Below, piece by piece: positions 1 to 43,000 of a DNA stretch of 64,000 bases; the first letter of the stretch is position 1; each line of letters opens with the position of its first letter. Source of the DNA: Doris montereyensis (lineage: Eukaryota > Mollusca > Gastropoda > Nudibranchia > Dorididae); assembly GCA_037039925.1 (NCBI GenBank), contig JAXRKP010000974.1, positions 12,501-76,500 on the forward strand, given 5' to 3'. Below the pieces are notes generated by a model, which was given only the letters and a program-made list of their open reading frames with translations, had not been told where the DNA came from and did not search any database. Position numbers and translations under genes: made by a program.

Positions 1-258
1 AAGAGAATTCGATACCGACGGGGAACACAGCACCGAATTTAGTGAAATTCAAGTCATCTCAGGTGAGCGAATCGCCAAATCCGTTCTAGAAAGGAGGTAA
101 TCGAGCCACGGGGGTTAGGGGCGTCGCCATCGGTTTAGATGTGACATAGAATTACTTTGGGAAATTGGAGCATGGGTCTATGAAAGGGAATAACTATAAA
201 GAAGAAAAGGATAAATAGGGAAGGGGAAAGTCTAGAGATAAAAAGGAAAGAAGGGAGG

Positions 259-424
<166 letters not shown>

Positions 425-840
425 CAGAGGTTTAAACCAATCCTATTCTTGTGTGGGAAATTGCCTCATTAGACGACATTCTCAAACTTGTGCTTGACGC
501 ATAGGGTGGTCGTTGTGTTGTCACTGAAACAAATCTTCGTGGTCGATATACTGTGACAAATGTAGTCAACCAATCAATCGATCAATCAATCATTGTGAAG
601 TAATTTACACAACTGATCTGACAGTGGTAGTGTAGCAAATGCAAGTTATCATGCCGACGAGATTAATACCACCAAAGAAACAACGAAGCTCAAACTCAAA
701 CTATATTTTGTATATATACATGTACCTTCATTTTTTTTTTCACAAATAGGTAAGTGTGCTTGATTGAAAACATGTACAGATTATAGGCTAGCATCAAATT
801 ATGAAACCATTGATGAGCTTATACTTACTCGAAATCTGTA
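425..840. other. No recognisable gene
   Basis: AT-rich sequence with a short (AATC)n run near 572-590. No coding or repeat match I can name. The first 260 bases of the window are likewise unrecognised. Confidence 0.5.
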
Positions 841-906
841 GCTCTGTCTCTGCCTCTGTCTGACTGTCTGTCTGTCCCCCCCCTCTCTCTCTCTCTCTCT
901 CTCTCC

Positions 907-985
<79 letters not shown>
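841..985. repeat. (CT)n microsatellite
   Basis: CTGT-type units grading into a long pure CT run. Confidence 0.98.
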
Positions 986-987
<2 letters not shown>

Positions 988-1339
988 GCGGACATAATAT
1001 ACATTCCTTTAATCAGCTATAACTCCAGAAAAACTGTAATACCTATTTGAGACTCCAATGTTTTGAAAGAGCATCTACTCACCAAGAGAATGATGATAAT
1101 TTGGGTAATGAACATTCGTAATTGATAAAATTCTGAGACGTTTTCCCAAGACTTATCAAAAAATGAATGTGGCTAAACTAAAAAAGAAAGCAGAAATTAT
1201 CGCGTTGAGTTAACTGGTACGACAAACCTAGGAATAATGGATCAAGTGTTAAACGCACTAATTTGCACATTTGAGAACCACTTTGACACCAATGTTTACA
1301 TAACCGTTTATTGATATTCATGCCGGCTGAATTTTAGAT

Positions 1340-2095
1340 CAGTGATAATGGCAATGCCTCATTTATCCCTAGAAGAAAGAGCCAAGTTGGTGGGTCATGT
1401 TGAAGCTGGATGTTAAGTTCCAGAAACCGCAAAAAATGTTTGGTATGATGAGAAATAATGTCTACAATGTCACAAAGAAATACCGTTTGAATGAAAAAGG
1501 AAGGGTAGACCACGAAAAACGAAAGAGGACGATGATGTAGCTATTGTTGAATACGACAAAGAAAACAGGTTTGTTTCAGCCATTGCGACAACTTTTGCAA
1601 TGGATTGTTCTTTCATAGGCCAGCAATAAAACAAAACAAAAAAAACGCACGTTTCACATGGGGTAATCAACAGGTGAAACGGACACTTGGGGATTGGACC
1701 AGCGTTCTATTCAGCGAGGAGTGTCTGACGTCGGGAGAAATGGAAACAAATGTGTATCGCTATTCAGGCGACTGATTCTCCCCAGAATTCATCATAGAGG
1801 CAAGAAACCATGGATATGGCTTAGTGGTGGTCTGGGGGAGGGATGTATGGTAATGGTAGCAGAAAGACGTATCTCGTTTGAATTTGAATTGAAGGTCACC
1901 TCAACACTGTCAACTCCATAGAGTAGAATAGTAGAACCCAATGTCCTCCCAATATCATTTTAATATCATATTCCAACAAAATAATGTCTCATCCCATAGA
2001 TCGATAGTCACCCGCAATTACTTGCAGAACCATAACATCAAAACAAGTTCTCCTTGGTCAGTCGTGTCTCCAGACATGAACCCCATACAACGTCT
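1340..2095 (+). pseudogene. Decayed Tc1-type DNA transposon (transposase remnant)
   Basis: Reading through stops and frame changes gives the order of a Tc1 transposase: an N-terminal helix (SLEERAKLVGHVEAGC), GRPRKTKEDD at the linker, GDWTSVLFSEEC with the second-domain catalytic region, a GGGMYGN glycine stretch, QQNNVSSH, and PDMNPIQRLWVF near the C-terminus. Many stops and indels mean it is long dead. Its 3' end is cut by SINE-B at about 2095. Terminal inverted repeats were not found. Confidence 0.8.
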
Positions 2096-2300
2096 TTGGG
2101 TTTTTGATTTGATTTGATTATATCCACATCCACAACTAAGGTGATATTGGTAGGATTTTTAATTTTGACCCAACTGCCCTGTAAACAGCTAAGGAATCTA
2201 TGACGTGCACATTGTTGTGATCTGCACACGGGACCTCCTTTTTATCGTCCATCTCCGATGGGACTAGGTGTCGATCCACCTACCTGGATCAGGGGGGGTA
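2095..2300 (-). mobile_element. SINE-B body, copy 1
   Basis: Read on the minus strand it carries ggattgacacctagtccca-like sequence, then gataaaaaggaggtcccgtg, then gtgcacgt..attccttagctgtttac. Three more copies occur at 11935-12200, 16800-17105 and 52935-53135. The tRNA-like head is best kept in the second copy. Confidence 0.75.
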
Positions 2301-2629
2301 GAGTTTGCTACCATTTTTAGCTTTTGATTGCTTTTAAATAAATCCTACAACTTTATTGTTAGTCGTGATATGTGACAAAGATGGCATCAAGTGATAGAGA
2401 AAGGGGTGCTCTTTCCAAACATATAAAAAAGTATCGATATCTTACATAGTTTTTGAAAAAGGTCTATTTATCCAAGTGTGCACTTATTCATGTCCTTGAG
2501 TATAGAATCGTGATGATAAGCTTACTTTCAATGTCAATGAACATGTTAAAGAAGTTTACAAGAAATGTGACCAAACACTCATGTTTTTGGAGAAAACTGA
2601 AAGAATTTAGAATAAATGAAAAAATGCTT

Positions 2630-3935
2630 CTTTCTTTCTTTATCAGCTCCCATTCTACCTTCTGGTGTATGGGTTTAGATGCCTGACATGATCTTTCTCC
2701 AGGCTGCCCTGTCCTGACATTTTCTGTTTCCTTCCAAAAATGTTAAATTTCTTTGCGTTAATGCCTCTTTTATATCTTCTTCCAACTTTCTCCGAGGTCT
2801 GCTTTTTGGTCTTTCACCTTGAGTTTTAGCACTGTATACTGATTTTGCTATTCTTTTGTCATTCATTCTGTTAACATGCCCAAACCATCTCAAATGATTC
2901 ATTTCTATCTTAGTTTTTATGCTATCTGCTTTGGTTTGATCTCTTATTGCTGTTTCTGATTTTGTCTCTTTAGTTTTCCCTACTACTCTTCTTATATATT
3001 TCATTTCAGCTGCCTGTACTCTACTGTATTTCCTACTGTCTAAGGTCCATGTTTCACTGCCATAGAGGAGAGTAGGACAATAAACTGTGTTGTATACTGC
3101 CATTTTGGTTTTTATTGACAATTCTTGCTTACCTACACATGCCTTTCCTAGATGGTTATATATGTATATTGCACTTGCCTTTTGGATTCTCTGGCTGATT
3201 TCTTCTCTTAGTTTTCTCTTTGAGATAAACATTAATCCTAGGTAATTGTGTAGCTTCGATTACTCGAACTTGTTTTAAATTCTCCTGGCCAATTTAAGAC
3301 TTTGTGTTTTAGCATCCCTAGTTACTAGCATTGTTTTGGTTTTTTTTTGTATTTACTCTCATTCCTCTTTTATTTAATTCATTATTCATCATGTTGTTAT
3401 TCGACTGGAGGTCCCTTTCTGATTTTCCAAACAGAACTAAATCATCGGTAAATGAAAGTATTGATACATTTACTGGTTTCAGCTTCCATTTACCTACATT
3501 CAGTTTCTCCGTTTTTTGAGGATGCCTTTGCGACTGAATCCATAAATGTGATAATTAAAAGAGGACTTAGGATACAACGATGTCTTACTCCTATATCTGC
3601 GTTGTGTTCTTTTAAGGAATTCCATACGTCGTCCCTCCTCACAGTGCCAAATGCCTTTTCTAAGTCAATAAAACACAGGTGCAAGTCAATGTTTCTCTCA
3701 AGGAATTTTTCTATTATTTGTCTAATTGTAAATATATGGTCTTGTACACTTCCCGGTCTAAATCCACTCTGGTGTTCTTCAATCTGATCTTCTACTCTTT
3801 TCCTTAGTTTCATTTCCAGAATCCTGGCATACACTTTTCCTGGTACTGGTACTAGTGGTACGCTAAGCAGTGAATCCCTCTATAGTTTGAGCATTCCATA
3901 TTTGATCCTTTCTTGTGTGTTGGTACTACGATGGA
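2630..3935 (-). pseudogene. RTE-like LINE (family A), copy 1, 5'-truncated
   Basis: Minus-strand reverse-transcriptase pieces: LHLCFIDLEKAF (palm motif A), GVRHRCILSPLL (motif B), SFTDDLVLFG (motif C, one change from FADD), then the C-terminal stretch TLLYGSETWTLDSRKYSRVQ, KYIRRVVGKTKETK and HLRWFGHVNRMNDKRIAK. Frames are broken. The 3' end carries a (GAAA)n tail, as RTE-clade elements often do. It butts directly on copy 2 in the same orientation. Clade assignment is by resemblance only. Confidence 0.88.
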
Positions 3936-5195
3936 AAATTTCTTGTTTTCTTTATCAGTTCCCATTAGACCTTTCCGGTATGGGTTCAGCTGCCCGAGAT
4001 GATTTTTCTCAAGAATGCCCTGTCCTTGCATTTTCTGTTTCCTTAAAAAAAAGTTAAATTTCTATGCTGCAATGCCTCTTTTATATCTTCTTTCCACTTT
4101 CTCCGAGGTCTGCCTTTGGTCTTGTGCCTTGGGGTTTATCACTGTATACTGATTTAGCTATTCTATTGTCATTCATTCTGTTAACATGCCCAAACCATCT
4201 CAAATGATTTGTTTCTATCTTAGTTTTTATGCTATCTGCTTTTGTTTGATCTCTTATTGTTATGTTTCTGATTTTGTCTCTTTTAGTTTTCCCTACTACT
4301 CTTCTTTGATATTTCATTTCAGCTGCTTGTACTCTACTGTATTCTCTACTGTCTAAGGCCCAGGTTTCGCTGCCATAGAGGAGAGTTGTGCAGTAAACTG
4401 TACTGTATACTGCCATTTTGGTTCTTGTTGACAATTCTTGCTCACCTACAAATGCCTTTCCTTGATGGTCATATATTGCACTTGCCTTTTGGATTCTTTG
4501 GCTGATTTCTTCTCTAAGTTTTCCCTCTGAGTTAATCATTACTGCTAGGTAATTGTAGTTTTGAACTTGTTCTAAATTCTCCCTGCCCAATTTAAAATTT
4601 TGTGTTTTCGCTTCCCTAGTTACTAGTATTTTTTTGGTTTCTTTGTATTTACTCTCATTCCTCTTTTATTTAGTTCATTGTTCATAATGTTGATATTCGA
4701 CTGGAGGTCTCTTTCTGATTTTCCAAACAGAACTAAATCATCGGCAAATGAAAGCATTGATCATTTACTAGCTTGAGCTTCCACATACCTATATTCATTT
4801 TCTTCATTTTTGAGGATGCCTTTGCGACTGAATCCATAAATGTGATAAACAAAAGAGGACTTAGGATACAACCATGTCTTACTCCTATATCTACATCAAA
4901 TTCTGCAGATATGTTTCCAGCTACTCTCACTGCACATGTTGGTTTATTGTAAAAACTTTTAATGGCTTCTATTAAATTTTGCTATACATTGTGTTCTTTT
5001 AAGCAATGCCATAGTTTGTCCCTCCTCACATTCCACAGTGTCAAATGCCTTTTCTAAGTCAATAAAACATAGGTGCAGGTCAATGTTTCTCTCAAGGAAT
5101 TGTTCTATTATTTGTTTAATTGTAAATATGTGGTCTTGTACACTCCTTACTGGTCTAAATCCACTCTGACGTTCTTCAATACTCTGATGCACTGG
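3936..5195 (-). pseudogene. RTE-like LINE (family A), copy 2, 5'-truncated
   Basis: Same family and orientation as the adjoining copy. The motif C sequence FADDLVLFG is intact around 4710-4745, with HLCFIDLEKAFDTV, GVRHGCILSPLLFITFMDSV and the C-terminal HLRWFGHVNRMNDNRIAK. Internal frame breaks mean it is inactive. Its 3' end meets the 5' break of copy 1 near 3935, giving a head-to-tail pair. Confidence 0.88.
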
Positions 5196-6660
5196 TTGAC
5201 ACAAAAAATTACACGCTTAGAATCAAAGATCTTTTAATCAATCAATTTGGAGGTGAGGTATAAATCACACGGTGATGTCACTAACGTTATGATTAAAACA
5301 TATTCATGGCACAAGCTAGATTTTAAAGGAGATTTAAACAAAATAATTTCTCAAAGCGTACCGTAACAATGAAATATCTGTTGAAAAAGGAAAAATGTCT
5401 TTGATAAGAAATACTAGTATATTTTTGTCAACTCTGATATTTTGATTGTATATATATATTTGAGATTATTGTCTATTGATTTATGCAACAAAACTAAAAG
5501 CAAACATTTGGCGTATATACATGTTTCCATTGTAGCAGGGTACAGACTAAATTTCCTCCTGCTCTTTCCTCTCAATTACATAAACCGTTTACACCACTTA
5601 ACAATGACTTCTTACTTCATGCACACACATTAATAAAAAAACCCTCAAGTACTTCTATGACAATTAAGTGTGAATAAGCCATACAATGTGAATGTCCATG
5701 TTGATATATTTATTTATTATGTTGACACTCTTCGATCCCTTCGCTTGCTTTCATCCTTCATTTATTACTTGAAACGATGAATATGAATATGTATATGAAT
5801 ATGAATGTGAATATGATGAATATGAATATGAAAATGTATTGTACCACTTTGTAGTACATGTATATAATGTAAGGATTTATGCATATGAAAATGCAAGTGA
5901 AAGAATGTGTATGTTATGTATATGTACCAAAATGTAATTTCTCTATGGAGAAAAGAAAGTCATCTTATGTCTTATCCTGACATAAATGGAACACAAGTGA
6001 CGCTTGCATTTCCAAGAAATAAACACATTGTGTCAATAACCAATGACATCTTTTTTTTATTGTAATTTTTACTTTGTGTTTGCCAATGAAACAAACATAA
6101 AAATATCATTGTGTTTTACCGTATCATATCTATTTGCATCAATGACTAATTTGAAGAGGTAGAAAAAAACCCTCACTGAGAGCAAAAGGAGTCATCAGAA
6201 GATGAACACCTCTACAGACAGATCAAATGTTTCAGTCCTTAACTTCCCAAACCTCTAAAGGAGCTGCGCTGTATCTAAATCATAATTCCTAGATATCCCT
6301 CTTCATTCTGTATGATGGCATTAGATGTTACAATTGATTTAAGACATTAATAACTGACAGCAACAGGGATAGATCTAAACTTCAAACGACGTTTTGCAAA
6401 TATAACTAGCTTCCAAAACAACATACCTAAAATATGAGGAAACAAGAAAAGAAAAGAAAGACGAGCGTGTGAAGAAAAATTGACAGAACTATTAAAATTG
6501 AAAATAACATATGTTATGTTATGTAAAGACATGTAAAAATAACAAACCAGCATAAGAATCAGCATTTCATAGTACAAACTATGCAAGTAAAAGAAAGCAC
6601 CATCAATGTCACCCAAGGGAAGTGCAATTTTACTGAAAGGGTAACAAGTAACTTAAATGT
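5196..6660. other. No recognisable gene; short (GAATAT)n repeat
   Basis: AT-rich intergenic sequence. A degenerate GAATAT repeat lies at about 5775-5850. No open frame here looks coding. Confidence 0.6.
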
Positions 6661-6664
6661 ACTA

Positions 6665-7540
6665 CAGTGGTGTCGGCCTAAGAACACGTCGCCTGAGAAC
6701 CCGGTCCACCTAAGAACTCGTTATTTCTGTGCAACAGAATTTTTCTTACATAAAACTACCTCCTTAAGACCCTGCCAGTACAGCCCAATCCGCCTTAGAA
6801 CCCGGTCTCATCGTGAGCTAAGAATAATTTTTTAAAACAGGTGATATGTTGCCAGTGAATCATAGAACGGCCTATTGCATTGGTCCTAACACTAGAAGGT
6901 ACTATAAACATGCTACATGGGTGTGCCAGATGCCAAATGACAGACACGAGGAAGGTTCACCACCCGTTCTGTCCTCCTTTCCTGACCACTTGTCACCATA
7001 CCCAGGCACCTCGGACACAAAATGAAGATTACGTAACAGCTGCGCGCCAAGATGGGGAGGCAAGGCGATTACGCGGCTCGCATTGCAACATCAAAGACAG
7101 GTGGCTGGCAGAGTAAGTACATCCCTCTTATTGTTGTGAGTTTTCTCAGGCTGTCTCGCATTTGTGATCAAATTTCCTCTTTTCTGATTGGCTGAAAAAT
7201 GTTTTCAACATGTACAGAAGTGATTGCACAAATCACTCCATTGATTTGGCATAGTCATAAACTTTCATTCATTTGCTCGGCTTGCTGGAGGCTAGTTCTA
7301 TCTACCTGCAAAGACTGCATATTTTTCAAAACATCATTTCAAGCCCAGCTTCAGATCATCATAATGCCTACATGAGGCAATTCTTTTGACAACAAACAGA
7401 AACTGCTTATCTATTGGGGTCTGGTATGAACAATGAAGCAAAAAATACAAGGCATGTTGGAGTTCCCTTTAAAACCCTGTCTACCTAAGAACCCGCTGTT
7501 TCTGTCTCCTGAGGACTGGGTTCTTAGGCGGACACCACTG
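6665..7540. mobile_element. Pogo-like TIR element P1 (non-autonomous)
   Basis: The left end is cagtggtgtcggcctaagaa and the right end is its inverse (7520-7540), 20 of 21 bases matching, flanked by TA on both sides (6663-6664 and 7541-7542). CAGT ends with a TA duplication are typical of pogo/Tigger-type elements. Internal sequence repeats the end motif (ctaagaacccg) several times, and no transposase is visible. A left-half copy lies at 11622-11932. Confidence 0.85.
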
Positions 7541-7742
7541 TACAATGATGGAGATAAAATATTAACTAGTTCAATTCCATCCTTAAATATGGTCGCAGGC
7601 CAACTCGAATAGAGAAGGTCATTTTCAAATCTTCCCTTGTCATTAACTGTGAACATTTTCAGGGTGGGTGAGAGGTACGCCAATGGGTATATAATGGTTA
7701 AAACTAAAATAAAAACAAGTCTCAAAGCCCATTGACTGACAT

Positions 7743-7748
7743 TTTATT
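7743..7748 (-). terminator. CMTR1 polyadenylation signal AATAAA
   Basis: AATAAA on the minus strand about 95 bases past the CMTR1 stop codon, a normal distance for a short 3' UTR. No other clear signal lies between it and the stop. The pogo-like element ends about 200 bases further on. Confidence 0.6.
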
Positions 7749-7841
7749 CACAAATTTACAATTTGACGATGAATTGCATTAATATGAAAGCATATGACTG
7801 TTGTTGTTGTGTCAAAGAATACGGTGTAATGATGGATGGCC

Positions 7842-39127
<31,286 letters not shown>

Positions 39128-40310
39128 GGTGAAGGTGGATTCAATCAGTCATAGAATGTTGGAAACAAAATCAAATTATTTCATTGTGGATCGTTATTAC
39201 CAAGAAAACGTCCTGTTCTTTTTAGTCACAATCGAAACTAGAAAGAGAATATTATTTAACTTCGTTAAGTAAAGAGCGCTGAATGACGTTCTATTTGACC
39301 AACTTCGTGGATGTTTCATTGGTTATTTACACGACTGAAAAGGAAAACAAAAATTGGTGTGGGAATTTCCAATTATATGCTAAAAATAGTAATGTTTTGA
39401 GCGGATCTTGATGTGACAAGAAGATCACGTGAAATATCAAAGAGATCAACCCACTCTAGCTGGTGTATCTCGAGCAAAGGTAGATTTTAGTCCATGGTCA
39501 TTGACTGTGCTATCCTTCGAAGCAGATCGATCTGAAATTGCATTACGTCTTCAAGTGCTGTTTGAATATAGTCTAGGATTTAACTGTTAGTGTTAGGTCT
39601 TGATCTCTTGTTTCTACGGCTTTTTTACTAGATCTGGTCTTTATAAAGTACGCCTTTACCTTGATGCCCACTCTTTTGTTGCTTGGGTTGTGTGTGTTAT
39701 CAAAACAACGAGAGAGCCGAACATAACAAGCCTACTTCATGACGTAATTTGCGGATCTACTTGAACAAGTGAATGTGTAGAGACATGAAAGTAAAGTTTG
39801 GTAAAACTGTTGTGATCTAAACTTTACGCGTGTGGATGATCAATCTAGTTGTAGTTCAAGAGTCCTCTTCTACATTTTATTATACACTAAAATAAATAAA
39901 AAATCGTTTCCCCTTCATGCAAACATGCTAGTGGTACTGTATGCAGCATGATGAACCTATTGTTTCGGGATTCTAGATTCCTTTAAGTGATAATGGCAAA
40001 TCAAAGTAAGAAATAGGATTATCATATGTAGAGCTGCCCATGCAGTGCAGCATTCCTACTACTGCATCCAGTTTCTACACCTGCAAAGTACCCGCAAATC
40101 AAGATGTCACATGCCGCATGTCTAAGGAGATTTGTTTAGTTTGGAAATTCTTTCTTTGGCATTCAAGTCCACTTGTGTCTTGGATTCTACGAAGTAAGTA
40201 AGAGTTATGTTGAGATTGGGGAGACAATTCATAATATGCTAGTCCTTTTGTGAACAACATCATAAAGAGGGATGTTTTTGAACGAGTGATTAAAGAGAAG
40301 AAAGACAGGC
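39128..40310. other. CMTR1 5' flank; no gene recognised
   Basis: Upstream of the CMTR1 ATG. The promoter should lie here or within a 5' UTR exon, but I see no TATA box, initiator or CpG island that I can defend. Confidence 0.5.
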
Positions 40311-40314
40311 GAAT

Positions 40315-40744
40315 GTCGGAGTTTAGGGTCATAAATTATGTTTATCGGAGTTTGATCCTACAATTTTTAATTTGTCGGAGTTTGTCACACTTTGTCGACC
40401 CTGCTGATCCCATGGCCCATACACAAAGTATTGAAGCATTTTGGTCTCATGCAAAGAAGAAGATCAAGCGAATGCATGGCACATCTCGCAATCACTTCAT
40501 CAGCTACCTACGGGAGTTTGAATGGAGATGGAGAAACAACACATTTGCTTCATCTGGCGGAAACACATTTGGGAAAATTCTAAATGAAATTAAAGTGCAA
40601 TACCCTGTGTAACTTTTCTTGAACTTGAAGAAATAAATATTTTTTGGAAAACAAAATATTTTTAAAATTATTCTTAAAAAATCTTATTTTTAAGTTTTAA
40701 TAAATCTTGGGAAAAAAAAATAATTTAGGGCCCTAAACTCCGAG
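40315..40744 (+). mobile_element. Merlin-like DNA transposon, internally deleted
   Basis: The ends form an inverted repeat: tgtcggagtttagggtcata at 40315 against tctcggagtttagggcccta read inward from 40744, 23 of 26 matching overall. Inside, from about 40385, is the C-terminal part of an ISXO2/IS1016-type transposase: HFVDPADPMAHTQSIEAFWS, then HAKKKIKRMHGTS and FISYLREFEWRWRN. HTQSIEAFW holds the last catalytic Glu. The N-terminal two thirds of the transposase are missing. Two extra tcggagttt copies sit near the left end. The open frame that starts at 40250 crosses the left terminus and is not one protein. Confidence 0.8.
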
Positions 40745-41270
40745 ATTGCCGAAAGACAATTATTTTAGTCCATGCTTTGCGAGTAGACTAATCCGTATTT
40801 TGTATTTTGAATGGATTTATTTAGTCAGGTAATAAGAAACAGACAATTTTATGTAGGATTCTCTTTCTCTTATCTACGCCTGAATTATACAGTAGCAGTT
40901 TAAGAACACTTCTATTACCACAGTCCGCCTACCAGTCTGCTTTCTCAGGAAACATATTTCTTTCTATTAGACATAGATCGGTTCTGGAACAATGGAAAGA
41001 GTTCCACAATGGGGCACATCCAGAGACGAAACTGAGATAAGAAGTTGGGGCCTGTGTTTTTTTGTGAGGAATAAAGAAAAACATGGCCTGTTTTTGAGAG
41101 GTTGCTTTCAGTTTGAGCAGTTTTTCGGGGTTATATGTTCTTCTGTTATTTCCCGCTAACCTGACACAGTGAGAGACTTAAGACATGGGACTGTTTAATT
41201 GAACATGAGCAGCTCAAATGTCACGGACAACGGACATCGTGACATATCAGACTGAGAATCGAAAGTGGTT
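40745..41270. other. No recognisable gene
   Basis: Between the Merlin-like element and a small LINE fragment. No coding or repeat match that I can name. Confidence 0.5.
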
Positions 41271-41274
41271 TTTT

Positions 41275-41430
41275 TCTTTTCTACTTCCTGGTGTATGAGT
41301 TTAGACAACCGAAATAATCTTTTTCAAACAACCTTGTCCTGATATTTTCTGTTTCCTTCTGTATAGGTGGTAAATTTGTTTGCTTTAATGCTTCTTTTAA
41401 ATCTTTTTCCCACTTTCTCTAAAGTGACTT
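41275..41430 (-). pseudogene. RTE-like LINE (family A), 3'-end fragment
   Basis: Diverged match to the 3' terminal part of the family (ttgtcctgatattttctgtt, then cccactttctct). Only the 3' end is present. Confidence 0.65.
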
Positions 41431-41583
41431 ACCTCCGCTTGCCTATATTGACCATACTTCTAATCGTGAAACTTGATAGAGTTACCTTGTTTAAAAAATA
41501 TGAAGGAGCCACAGTGGAGTGAAGTCAAAGGCGAAATATGACAATAAGTGACAACTCCACTAATAAAGACAGAACAAACATGT

Positions 41584-41610
41584 GACGTTTCGGGTATAAC
41601 CCTTCGTCAG
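41584..41610 (-). ncRNA. Hammerhead ribozyme core, left arm
   Basis: Read on the minus strand it has the same core as the right arm: CTGACGA, a stem II of AGGGTTATACCC, GAAAC and GTC. See the plus-strand copy at 42301 for detail. Confidence 0.55.
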
Positions 41611-42114
41611 ACAACAAACGAGAAATATCTAGAATCTAGATCTAAGTACTACCTCGGGCATCACACAATGCGATGTCAGAAGAAAAACATAAAGGAGAGA
41701 GAAAGAAAAAGACAGTGATGATAAGAAACGTAGTAGAGGGGGTGTGAAGAATGATCGAGAGTGGAAGGTTCAGATCAAGAATGAAATAAAAATATGAAAA
41801 TAAGTAAGTAATAAAGGGTGAGAAGGAGATAGAGAGAGAGAGAAAAAGAAAGAAAAAAGGCTGGGAAGAAAGAAAGGGAGAGAGAGACGTGTGAGTATGG
41901 GAAACAAGAACTAAAAAAAAATAGGATAAATATAAGACTAGATCTGTATCTCACTGGGTCTAGAAAAAAGAAATGATAGAGAATGAATGAAAGGAAGTAT
42001 CAATCAAGGCAAAAATTTACACTGAAGGTACGAGATGTATATAAATTACAAATTTATCGATGCAATAAGGGAAGAGAGTAAACAACTTATATATCTGAAA
42101 TTTCAAAAAATGCC

Positions 42115-42215
42115 AGTTAGCACTAGCTGATGCTTTCCAAATTATCGAAGTCTCAATTCTCACTTGAGACTTCGATAACTTGGAAAGCATCAGCTAGTGC
42201 TAACTGGCATTTTTC
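42115..42215. repeat. Near-perfect hairpin, about 45-base arms
   Basis: gccagttagcactagctgat and the following gctttccaa..tatcgaagtctcaa are repeated inverted after a short loop (ttctca), ending at ctagtgctaactggc. One mismatch-scale difference near the middle (attatcg against cgataact). Such a hairpin is unusual outside foldback elements. Confidence 0.9.
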
Positions 42216-42300
42216 TCCTTATGTTTTTCTTCTTACATCGCATAGTGTAATGCCTGAGGTAGTACTTAGATCTAGATTCTAGATATTTCTCATTTGTTGT

Positions 42301-42327
42301 CTGACGAAGGGTTATACCCGAAACGTC
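42301..42327 (+). ncRNA. Hammerhead ribozyme core, right arm
   Basis: CTGACGA (42301-42307), stem II ggg-ttata-ccc (42309-42319), GAAA (42320-42323), then CGTC (42324-42327). This is the conserved CUGANGA..GAAA..UH order of a type I hammerhead, with cleavage expected after the C at 42327. Stem III would be just AC paired with GU with no loop, which cannot fold in a monomer; such minimal forms are thought to act as dimers. Hammerheads of this kind are known in Penelope-like elements and retrozymes. Confidence 0.6.
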
Positions 42328-42479
42328 ACGTGTTTGTTCTGTCTTTATGAGTGGAGTTGTCACTTATTGTCATATTTCGTCCTTGTTTAAATTATAATGA
42401 TTTGCTTAATACTGCATAGATGTTGACAGTTGTATTATAAAAGATTTACCTTTTAATAAAGTCAATCATAATCCATGAA

Positions 42480-43000
42480 GGCTGAACCCACCATCCCTGA
42501 CTAGCAAAATTTAAATTTTGTGCCAGTGTACGAAACTTCTCCTTCAACAACACAGACTTAACAACATAAACAGACACCTAACTTGTCAAAGTTGTCAAGG
42601 CAGATGTCTTTTTCGTAAATGTCAAATATGAAGGCATTTCAGTGAAACCAAATGTTCAAATCATGCTTCTCAGCTGATAGCGAAATCTCTCTACATGCCA
42701 GACGGCAAGATGCCAGTTTCATCCACCTGGGTCAAGTGTTGAATGGTCATCATCAAGCACAGGTTGTCAACAGTGAGTGAATTTTATTGTACCTGCCAGA
42801 CAGGGCGGCTTCATGATACACAACGTTTTGTTGGGCAAACAAACAGTGGTCTAAATTCATCATTCCTTAACACACATAATTGTCAATCAAATCAAAGTCT
42901 ATACGTGTCCAATCAATGTGGTGTTGGTCAGTGAAGAAACTTTGATTGATTTGTTGCGTGCTTGTCAAGTAGAAATGGATGGCCATTGGCTACATTGAAT
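42480..43000 (+). pseudogene. Possible Penelope-like element endonuclease remnant
   Basis: Broken frames give IIKHRLSTVSEF, FYCTCQTGR and FVGQTNSGLN, resembling the IKHRLTC..VIYL..C..QYVGQTGN part of Penelope GIY-YIG endonucleases. It lies between the hammerhead at 42301 and a degenerate repeat of that unit at 44010, as expected for such an element. Weak on its own; context raises it. Confidence 0.4.

Larger units (their letters stand above)
41518..42390. mobile_element. Inverted-arm element carrying hammerhead motifs
   Basis: The arms at about 41518-41715 and 42190-42390 are inverted copies that share the hammerhead core, tctagaatctagatctaagt, and the tgacaactccact segment. The right arm is preceded by a perfect hairpin (42115-42215). 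Likely two pseudo-LTR units of a Penelope-like element in opposite orientation. Confidence 0.75.

Noticed and set aside
40250..40612. One 120-residue protein gene
   Set aside because: The frame crosses the left terminus of the Merlin-like element; only the part from about 40385 is transposase-derived.
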